NCBI RefSeq assembly: GCF_002008315.2
Contig: NZ_MVDG02000001.1
Coordinates: 3,844,001-3,908,000 of the forward strand
Reading direction: 5' to 3'
DNA: 64,000 nt
Origin: Arthrobacter sp. KBS0703
Lineage (GTDB): Bacteria > Actinomycetota > Actinomycetes > Actinomycetales > Micrococcaceae
The notes beneath the pieces were generated by a model. The model made no database searches and was not told the origin of the DNA. It saw only the letters and a list, made by a program, of their open reading frames with translations. Positions 58,231 to 64,000 of this stretch are shown piece by piece. The position numbers were made by a program, and so were the translations under genes. The stretch's first letter is position 1; each line of letters opens with the position of its first letter.

Positions 58231-59352
58231 TCAGGAGAAGCGCCCCGGCCGGAAGGTCGCCAGCATCGGATGCCGGTTTCCGGTCAGGATTTCCCCCGCG
58301 AGAAGTTCGCCCGCGATGAGGCCGAGCGTGGCTCCGGAGTGCGTGAACGCCACGAAGCAGCCCGGCGCCTGGCCCAGTTCGCCCAGGACGGGCTCGCCGT
58401 CGCCCGGGATGGGCTTGTAGCCGATCTTCCAGGACGCCGGCTTGAGCTCGGGGTTGCCGGCAATGAGCTTGGACGCTTCGTCAGCGAGTTCCTGGACCAC
58501 CTCATCCGGAATGCTGAACGTCCCGTCTGCATGCTCAGTGATGCTCCCTTCATACCAGTCGTGGTCGAGGGCGAAGGTGCTTCCCGGGTTGGGGCGGACG
58601 GCGGCCCGGGGCGTGTTCATCACGGCGGCAACCTCGTGCTCCACGGGCTTGGTCACCACCAGCATGGAGACAGGGGACGCGTTCGGAATCTCGACGCCGA
58701 GCGGCGCCACCACGGCGGGTGTTGCGGCCCCGCAGGCGACGAGAACCGCATCGGCTTCGTAGATCTCACCAGCCGCCGTCTCGACGCCGGCGGCCCGGCC
58801 GCCGTCGACCGTTACGGACGCCTTGCCGGCGTTGAGGACCAGCTCACCGCCGCGGGCGTGGAACTCCGCCATGAGGAAATCCACCAGGTCCGGCAGGCTG
58901 ACCCAGCCCTCGCCCGGGTTGAAGATGGCGTTCTCCGGCACAGCGCCGGCATCGATGCCGGGGGTGACCGATGCAATCTCGTCCGGAGCCAGCAGTTTGG
59001 AGTCATAGCCCACAGACCTCTCGTAGGCGTGGCGGGCCTCCGTGACAGCCTTTTCCCCGGCTGCGTTCCACATGAGGCCGCCGCCAAACTGCAGCCATTC
59101 CCGGCTCGGATCGGCTGCGAAAAGCGTGCGGTAGCGGTCGACGCCGGCGAGGCGCAGCAGGTGGTACGGCGTGGACCGCTCCCCCGCGGAATTCAGCCAG
59201 GAGAGTGAGCGGCCGCTGGCTTCACTCGCAAGACCGGTTTCGGTCAGCAGGACCACCGAGGCGCCTCCGCGGAGCAGGTGGACGGCGGTGGAGACTCCGA
59301 GGATGCCGCCGCCGATGACGGCGACGCGTTTGGTTGAAGCTGTGGAGGACAT
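58231..59352 (-). CDS. FAD-dependent oxidoreductase (DAO family), fructosyl-amino-acid oxidase-like
   Basis: A 373-residue DAO-fold flavoprotein. The FAD motif VAVIGGGILGVSTAVHLL is at residues 9-27; TETGLASEASGRSLSWLNSAGE follows near 38; VLVACGAATPAV near 208 and KIGYKPIPGDGEPVLGELG near 315 complete the FAD contacts. Length and the SGRSLSWLNSAG stretch recall bacterial fructosyl-amino-acid oxidases of Corynebacterium and Arthrobacter, but that is from memory. It is the last gene of an operon with a polar amino acid-type ABC importer. GGGGAGACGT lies before the ATG at 59352. Confidence 0.82.
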   Translation of the reverse strand: MSSTASTKRVAVIGGGILGVSTAVHLLRGGASVVLLTETGLASEASGRSLSWLNSAGERSTPYHLLRLAGVDRYRTLFAADPSREWLQFGGGLMWNAAGEKAVTEARHAYERSVGYDSKLLAPDEIASVTPGIDAGAVPENAIFNPGEGWVSLPDLVDFLMAEFHARGGELVLNAGKASVTVDGGRAAGVETAAGEIYEADAVLVACGAATPAVVAPLGVEIPNASPVSMLVVTKPVEHEVAAVMNTPRAAVRPNPGSTFALDHDWYEGSITEHADGTFSIPDEVVQELADEASKLIAGNPELKPASWKIGYKPIPGDGEPVLGELGQAPGCFVAFTHSGATLGLIAGELLAGEILTGNRHPMLATFRPGRFS

Positions 59353-59410
59353 ACGTCTCCCCTTTCTAATGGTGTACGGGGTGCTTTGGCCGCGCGAAGC
59401 TCGCGCGCGG

Positions 59411-60454
59411 CTACGCGAACGCGTGGATTTTTTCGATGATCCTGAGGACTTGGACGGACTCAGCGGGGTCGACGGGGAGCGGCCCCTCCCCGCGGAGGCA
59501 GCCCGCGAGCTCGGCGTAGAACCGGGGATAGGCACCGGTCTGGGCCGGCACGGGCACGGAGGCGCCGTCGGTGCCGAGGACTCCCCATGAGTCCTCGGGA
59601 TCGACGCCGTAGGCAGGATCCGACGGCGTGATCCCGGCCGCGAGGGCCGGTTCCTGGCTGTCCAGGCCCCACTTGGTGTAACCGGCCGCGGACCCCAGGA
59701 CATGGAAGCGCGGGCCTGCCTGGGCTGCCATGCCGTTCATCCACAGCCTGGACCGGACCCCGGATTCATGAAGCAGGGACACGAAGGCCTCGGTGTCGGC
59801 GCCTTCGGGGCGGGGTGCGTGATTTGCCGTCTCCCCGTAGCTTTCCGCCACGGGCCCGAAAAGCTGGATGGCCTGGTCGATCAGGTGGGCCCCGAGATCG
59901 TGGAGAATGCCGCCGCCTGCTGTGAGGGTGGCAGTGTCGCGCCAGTTGCCGAAGCCTTCCGGCCGCCACCATTCAAAGCGCGACTCAAAGGTTCGGACTT
60001 CACCCAGGGCGCCCTCCCGCACGAGCTTCCGGAGCGTCAGGAAGTCCGCGTCCCACCGGCGGTTCTGAAACACCGTCAGCTGCACGCCGCCGTCGGCCGC
60101 TTGGGAGATGAGCTCGTCGCCGTGGGCCGACGCCGTGACGAACGGCTTGTCCACCACGACGTGGAGGCCGTGGGAAATTGCGGTTGAGGCGAGATCGACG
60201 TGGGTTGCCGGGGGCGTCCCGAGGACCACAAGATCAAGGTCCCCGGCCATGGCGAACAGCGCCTCCGGCGTCGGGACGATCCTGGCCTCGGGGTAGCGCC
60301 TCGCCGCTTCCGCGGCCCGCTCGGGATCCGCCGTCACGATCACATCCAGCGAATAGTCGCCATCCGCGTTGATCAGCGGCGCATGGAAGACCCTGCCCGA
60401 GATCCCGAATCCGACGACGGCGGTGCGGATGGGTCCGTCGGTCACCGTCCTCAT
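59411..60454 (-). CDS. Gfo/Idh/MocA-family oxidoreductase
   Basis: A 347-residue NAD(P)-dependent sugar oxidoreductase-like protein. The nucleotide motif VVGFGISGRVFHAPLI is near residue 13, the catalytic-region lysine in VVDKPFVTA near 100, and GGGILHDLGAHLIDQAIQLFG near 185 carries the conserved aspartate and histidine. It is coupled to the ATPase gene by a TAATG overlap. A sugar or cyclitol derivative released from the imported compound is the probable substrate; this is inferred from operon context. Confidence 0.88.
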   Translation of the reverse strand: MRTVTDGPIRTAVVGFGISGRVFHAPLINADGDYSLDVIVTADPERAAEAARRYPEARIVPTPEALFAMAGDLDLVVLGTPPATHVDLASTAISHGLHVVVDKPFVTASAHGDELISQAADGGVQLTVFQNRRWDADFLTLRKLVREGALGEVRTFESRFEWWRPEGFGNWRDTATLTAGGGILHDLGAHLIDQAIQLFGPVAESYGETANHAPRPEGADTEAFVSLLHESGVRSRLWMNGMAAQAGPRFHVLGSAAGYTKWGLDSQEPALAAGITPSDPAYGVDPEDSWGVLGTDGASVPVPAQTGAYPRFYAELAGCLRGEGPLPVDPAESVQVLRIIEKIHAFA

Positions 60455-61233
60455 TACAGCACCTCCGACAGGAAGCGCTGGAGCCGTTCGCTGCGGGGAT
60501 TGTCGAAGAGTTCGGCCGGCGTGCCGGCCTCCACCACTTCGCCCTCGTCCATGAAGACCACCTGGTCGGCGACTTTGCGGGCGAAGCCCATTTCGTGCGT
60601 GACCACGAGCATGGTCATGCCGCGCTTGCCGAGGCCCGCCATGAGGCCCAGCACGCCCTTGACCAGTTCCGGGTCCAGTGCGCTGGTGGCTTCGTCGAAG
60701 AGCATCACTTCGGGTTCCATGGCCAGTGCCCGCGCGATGGCGACGCGCTGCTGCTGTCCGCCGGAGAGGTCCCGGGGCCGGTGGTCTGCGCGTTCGGCGA
60801 GGCCCACTTCGGCGAGGCGGCGGCTTGCGTGTTCCCTGGCCTCGGCCTTCGACATTCCCTTGACGCTCCAGAGCGCCAGCGCAACATTCTCCAGTGCCGT
60901 GTGGTCCGGAAAGAGGTTGAAGTGCTGGAAGACCATGCCGATCCGGGCACGCAGGATATCCGGCTTGACCTTCAGGGCGCTCTCGTCGGCCAGCAGCACG
61001 TCCCCGCTCTTGGGTTCATGCAGGCGGTTGACCCCGCGGAGCAGCGTGGACTTGCCCGAACCGGACGGCCCGATGATGCACGTGGTGGTGCCGGGGGCCA
61101 CGGTGAGGCTGACGTTGCGGAGCACTTCGATGTCCCCGTATGCCATGGTCAGGTTCTTCAGCTCCAGGCTGGAGCCGTGGAAGGTGCTGGCGTCCGCGGC
61201 GGCGGTGTTGGCGGTGTTGCTTGCGAGGCTCAT
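60454..61233 (-). CDS. Polar amino acid-type ABC transporter ATP-binding protein
   Basis: A 259-residue GlnQ/HisP-like ATPase. Walker A is GPSGSGKST near residue 54, the Q-loop is VFQHFNLFPDH near 101, the signature LSGGQQQR near 160, Walker B VMLFDEATSALDPE near 180 and the H-loop VTHEMGFARKVAD near 214. The MVFQHFNLFPDHTALENV pattern is typical of polar amino acid systems. Starts overlap the permease stop by ATGA. It powers import of an amino acid, opine or glycated amino acid. Confidence 0.92.
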   Translation of the reverse strand: MSLASNTANTAAADASTFHGSSLELKNLTMAYGDIEVLRNVSLTVAPGTTTCIIGPSGSGKSTLLRGVNRLHEPKSGDVLLADESALKVKPDILRARIGMVFQHFNLFPDHTALENVALALWSVKGMSKAEAREHASRRLAEVGLAERADHRPRDLSGGQQQRVAIARALAMEPEVMLFDEATSALDPELVKGVLGLMAGLGKRGMTMLVVTHEMGFARKVADQVVFMDEGEVVEAGTPAELFDNPRSERLQRFLSEVL

Positions 61234-62018
61234 GTGTTGCTCCCGGTGATCAGCGGCGACGCCGCATCGAGTTCCTTGACTTCGTTCAGCCCACTGCTGG
61301 GCGCGGACGGCCGGCGCCGGCCCGTCCGGAAGCGGTTGTCGAAGTAATTCACCAGATGCGTGAGCGGCACGGTGATGATGAGGTAGAAGATGCCCGCCAT
61401 GACCAGCGGCGAGAGGTTGCCGGAGAGCACGGCGGCGTCCTGGCCGACGCGGAACAGCTCACGTTCGCTGACCAGCAGGCCCAGGAAGTAGACGAGCGAA
61501 GAATCCTTGACGATCGCGATGAACTGGTTCACCAGGGCAGGCAGCACCCTGCGGATGCCTTGCGGTACCACCACGAGGGCCATCGACTTGGCGTAGCTCA
61601 TTCCGAGCGCGCGGCACGCCTCGCCCTGGCCCTTGTCCACGCTGAGGATGCCGGCACGGAAGATTTCGCCGATGTAAGCGCTGGCGATCAGGCTCAGGGC
61701 GATGATTCCCAGCGGGTACGGCGACGGCCCGAAAATCGACTGGCTCAGGCGGGCGAACCCCTGGCCGATCAGCAGGATAGTGAGGATCGCGGGAAGGCCG
61801 CGGAAGAGATCGGTGTAAATCCGGGCGGGAACCCTCAGCCATTTGGACGGGGAAATGCCCATGATTGCCACGATCATGCCCAGCACCAGGCCGATGATGG
61901 TGGCCGCGACGGAAATGATCAGGGTGTTCAGGAGGCCCACCCCGAGGAGCTGGGGCAGCACTTCGGCCATTGCGCCGAAGTCGAAAAACGTGCGGATGAT
62001 GGTGTTGAGCCAGTCCAT
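61230..62018 (-). CDS. Polar amino acid-type ABC transporter permease
   Basis: A 262-residue HisM/GlnP-like permease with five to six membrane helices. The EAA loop reads GQGEACRALGMSYAKSMALVVVPQGIRRVLPALVNQFIAIVKDSSLVY in its segments near residues 132-180, the hallmark of polar amino acid permeases. A hydrophilic C-terminal tail (RTGRRRPSAPSS and on) extends past the last helix. It lies between the binding protein and ATPase genes. Only one permease is present, so the channel is probably a homodimer. Confidence 0.9.
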   Translation of the reverse strand: MDWLNTIIRTFFDFGAMAEVLPQLLGVGLLNTLIISVAATIIGLVLGMIVAIMGISPSKWLRVPARIYTDLFRGLPAILTILLIGQGFARLSQSIFGPSPYPLGIIALSLIASAYIGEIFRAGILSVDKGQGEACRALGMSYAKSMALVVVPQGIRRVLPALVNQFIAIVKDSSLVYFLGLLVSERELFRVGQDAAVLSGNLSPLVMAGIFYLIITVPLTHLVNYFDNRFRTGRRRPSAPSSGLNEVKELDAASPLITGSNT

Positions 62019-62050
62019 GGTTGCTCTCAGACGTAGTTAGCTTGTGAATC

Positions 62051-62081
62051 CCGGGCAGGCCGCGTCCGGCGGCCTGCCCGG
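62051..62081. other. Perfect hairpin between binding-protein and permease genes
   Basis: CCGGGCAGGCCG pairs with CGGCCTGCCCGG over 12 bp, with a seven-base loop. A hairpin after the first gene of an ABC operon often leaves a stable upstream transcript so that more binding protein is made. Confidence 0.6.
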
Positions 62082-62128
62082 TGGTGAGCCGGTTGGCTTG
62101 GTGCCCGGCGGCGTATGCGCCGGGCTTG

Positions 62129-62989
62129 CTACTTGCTCGGCGTCGGCGAAGCGGTCTGCTCCGCCTTGGGCAGGTACTGCTCCGGCATCGGCGAGCCCGG
62201 GAACCACTTCTGGTAAAGCTTCTTCCAGGTGCCGTCCTCCATTGCTGCGGCCAGTCCCTTGTTCAGGGCCTCCTTGAAGGCGGTCTTGCCCTTCGCGACG
62301 GCGAACCCGGCGGGGGCGTCGAAGGACGGGATGTCCGCAGCGCTCACCAGGCCGTACTGCTCCTGGTAGGCCTTGGCTGCCTCGTAGTCCAGGAAGTGGG
62401 CGTCCACGGCGCCGCTGTTCACGGCGGAAATTGCCGTGTTGTTGTCCGGGAAGCGGACCAGGTTGGCGGACGTGAAGTTCTTGACCGCGTAAGCCTCCTG
62501 AAGCGTTCCCTGGACTACGCCGAGGCGCTTGCCGGACAGGCCGTCGGCGTCCTTGATGCCGGAGGTCTTGGTGGTGATGACTGTAAGGTAACCGGCGAGG
62601 TAGCCCTCGGAGAAGTCAACGGTTTCCTTGCGCTTGTCGGTGATGCCGATGGCGGCCACACCGACGTCGAACTGGCCGTTGGCCACTGCGGCGAGCAGGC
62701 CGGAGAAGTCCTGCCCGGTGAAGACCACATTGTCTACGCCGGCGCGGTGGGCCACGTCCTTGAACAGTTCAACGTCGAAGCCAGTGAAGTTTCCCTGGGC
62801 GTCGGCGAAGGTGTAGGGCTTGGAGTCGCCGAGGCTCGCGACCCGTATGGTGCCCGGTTGAATCAGGCCGTACGGGTTGTCAGCTGGCGCAGAAGATGCC
62901 GACGAGGACGCGCCGCAGCCCGAGAGTGCGAGCACAGCCGCCAAGGCTGCTGCAGCCACGGCTGCCGGGCGGAAGTTCAGTTTGATCAC
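62129..62989 (-). CDS. Polar amino acid-type ABC transporter substrate-binding lipoprotein
   Basis: A 286-residue binding protein. A lipoprotein signal ([19 protein letters not shown]) anchors it outside the membrane. The SBP family 3 motifs are [15 protein letters not shown] near residue 70, [27 protein letters not shown] near 107, [13 protein letters not shown] and [13 protein letters not shown] near 190. The GTG at 62989 is chosen because it places the signal at the start; the frame to 63058 only adds a proline-rich lead. It faces the LacI gene, with a double operator between. Confidence 0.9.
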   Translation of the reverse strand: MIKLNFRPAAVAAAALAAVLALSGCGASSSASSAPADNPYGLIQPGTIRVASLGDSKPYTFADAQGNFTGFDVELFKDVAHRAGVDNVVFTGQDFSGLLAAVANGQFDVGVAAIGITDKRKETVDFSEGYLAGYLTVITTKTSGIKDADGLSGKRLGVVQGTLQEAYAVKNFTSANLVRFPDNNTAISAVNSGAVDAHFLDYEAAKAYQEQYGLVSAADIPSFDAPAGFAVAKGKTAFKEALNKGLAAAMEDGTWKKLYQKWFPGSPMPEQYLPKAEQTASPTPSK

Positions 62990-63064
62990 AGCGTTGTCCA
63001 ATCGTTGGAGGGAGAGCGGTGCTGTCAGGGCCGCCGGAGGAGGTTCTCGATGAATCACTCTTGC

Positions 63065-63103
63065 TGAGTCCGGTCTCAGTCCCTAGGATTGAGACCGGAC
63101 TCA
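63065..63103. promoter_or_regulatory. Double LacI-type operator in the divergent promoter region
   Basis: TGAGTCCGGTCTCA and its exact complement TGAGACCGGACTCA lie 11 bp apart. Each is nearly palindromic by itself, with a central CCGG as in LacI operators. They sit 75 bp before the binding-protein start and 64 bp before lacI. Confidence 0.75.
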
Positions 63104-63167
63104 CATCGATTGATTGAAATGTAGCCGAAGCTAAATCAGGCGTCAATAGCCCTCCCGAAAGGTGAAC

Positions 63168-64000
63168 ATGAGCAGTGACGGAGCCAGACGGCGCGACGTA
63201 ACGGTTGCCGACGTCGCAAAAGCCGCCCAAGTGTCCAAGGCGCAGGCAGCCCGCGCCCTGGGAAACTATGGCGCGGTTAGCGACGACGTTCGGGAGCGCG
63301 TCCTGGCCGCGGCGGAAGAGCTGGACTACCGGCCCAATGAGCTCGCCCGCAGCATGAACACGGGGAAATCGAACACCATAGGCGTGGTGGTGGGAGACAT
63401 CGAAAACCCACACTTCGGCCTGGCCACGAGGGGCATCTCGGACACGGCGAAGAAGAGCGGATTCAACGTCATCCTGATCAACACGGACGAGAATACGGCG
63501 GCCGAAGTGGACGCCGTGCGGGTCCTTCTGGACAAGCGCGTGGACGGCCTCATCGTGGCTCCCGCGTCATCGGTGGAAACACAACATTTACAGCGGGTTC
63601 ACGATTCCGGGCGCCCGCTGGTCCTGCTGGACCGCTCTGCGGAAGGGCTTGCCGTCGAGACGGTCGCCGTCGACATGGCGGGCATCTCCTATGAGTCCAC
63701 CCAATACCTCATCGAGGCAGGCCACCGCAGGATCGCCTTTATCTCCACGTTGCGGACGGACGCCGCCTACGGCGACGGCGCGAGGCTCGACTCCTCGCAG
63801 ATCTCCGACCGCCTGGACGGCATGCGGCGCGCCTTCGAGGACGCCGGGCTGCCGACCCCCGGAGACCTCGTGCGGCTCAATGCCGGCGATGCCGAGTCTA
63901 TCCGGAACATCACCCGGGAGGTCCTCCTGCAGCCTGACCCGGCCACCGCCGTCGTCGCCTCTGACGGCCTCATCGCCCTCAGCGTGGTGGAAACCATTCA
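63168..64000 (+). CDS. LacI-family regulator of the ABC/oxidase operon (cut by window edge)
   Basis: The first 277 codons are visible. The helix-turn-helix is TVADVAKAAQVSKAQAARALG near residues 11-31, the hinge is LDYRPNELARSMNTGKS near 51-68, and a full ribose-type ligand domain follows (IGVVVGDIENPHFG, GLIVAPASS, PLVLLDRSAEGL, GHRRIAFISTL). CCGAAAGGTGAAC lies before the ATG. The neighbouring divergent operon and the paired operators between make it the probable repressor of that operon. The rest lies beyond the right edge. Confidence 0.92.
   Translation, partial: MSSDGARRRDVTVADVAKAAQVSKAQAARALGNYGAVSDDVRERVLAAAEELDYRPNELARSMNTGKSNTIGVVVGDIENPHFGLATRGISDTAKKSGFNVILINTDENTAAEVDAVRVLLDKRVDGLIVAPASSVETQHLQRVHDSGRPLVLLDRSAEGLAVETVAVDMAGISYESTQYLIEAGHRRIAFISTLRTDAAYGDGARLDSSQISDRLDGMRRAFEDAGLPTPGDLVRLNAGDAESIRNITREVLLQPDPATAVVASDGLIALSVVETI

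Overview
The window is high-GC actinobacterial DNA with densely packed, short-spaced operons, GTG and TTG starts and stop/start overlaps of the ATGA or TGATG type. Its gene content suggests a soil Arthrobacter/Pseudarthrobacter-like member of the Micrococcaceae: putrescine oxidase, a DesA3-like desaturase with its reductase, DUF5997 and DUF6194 proteins, and many sugar-acid and amine catabolic operons. The genus is inferred from protein similarity recalled by eye, not from a marker gene. No rRNA, tRNA, phage, CRISPR array or insertion sequence was found.

A central observation concerns data quality. The Tn5 mosaic-end sequence used in Nextera and mate-pair sequencing libraries (AGATGTGTATAAGAGACAG or its complement) occurs at 4933-4969, 14515-14533, 21944-21979, 28711-28734, 32161-32179 and 49824-49841, with a degenerate copy at 29890-29902. 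Two copies are head-to-head pairs, as in the mate-pair junction adapter. Five genes are interrupted by these insertions and one has lost its start: fructokinase, an NlpC/P60-like secreted protein, an ABC permease, a biotin carboxylase, pxpA and a PPOX-type stress protein. I read these as untrimmed adapters at assembly joins, not as mobile DNA and not as true gene loss.

Layout, left half. 1-4183: tartrate/D-malate operon (dehydrogenase, DctA transporter, glycerate kinase) with a LysR regulator and two matching LysR boxes. 4262-5773: PEBP-like protein and fructokinase. 5872-8158: acyl desaturase and its ferredoxin reductase. 8726-10417: Tat-exported multicopper oxidase. 10521-14225: esterase, RelA/SpoT-domain protein and SulP transporter. 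14318-15299: a c-di-AMP (ydaO-type) riboswitch ahead of a secreted cell-wall protein. 15510-18376: helical protein, diguanylate cyclase and BASS transporter. 18396-23022: ABC transporter with flavin-dependent monooxygenase and two flavin or FMN reductases, probably for an organosulfur or related compound. 23377-26663: short LacI regulator, lipoprotein and a second multicopper oxidase that shares an upstream element with the first. 26962-28473: L,D-transpeptidase-like secreted protein. 28481-32838: 5-oxoprolinase operon (pxpA, pxpBC) with a biotin carboxylase/carrier.

Layout, right half. 32953-36847: regulator-like protein, DUF5997 protein and a large secreted fibronectin-type protein. 37086-39269: SDR and MFS transporter. 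39415-43048: PHP protein, VOC protein, small proteins and a broken PepSY-like gene. 43115-49719: a sugar-acid pathway (fuconate-type dehydratase, FAH-family protein, ketoglutarate-semialdehyde dehydrogenase, GntR regulator, MFS transporter) read from two nearly identical promoters. 49811-53521: stress protein, APC permease and putrescine oxidase. 53663-58110: TetR with its operator, EamA exporter, GNAT, a truncated DJ-1 gene, DUF6194, a tiny helical-repeat protein and a cyclase-like protein. 58231-64000: polar amino acid-type ABC transporter with a DAO-type oxidase, Gfo/Idh/MocA protein and divergent LacI, possibly for fructosyl amino acids or opine-like compounds.

A 63-bp palindromic repeat occurs twice (42069-42131 and 49726-49788), each time just after a stop codon.
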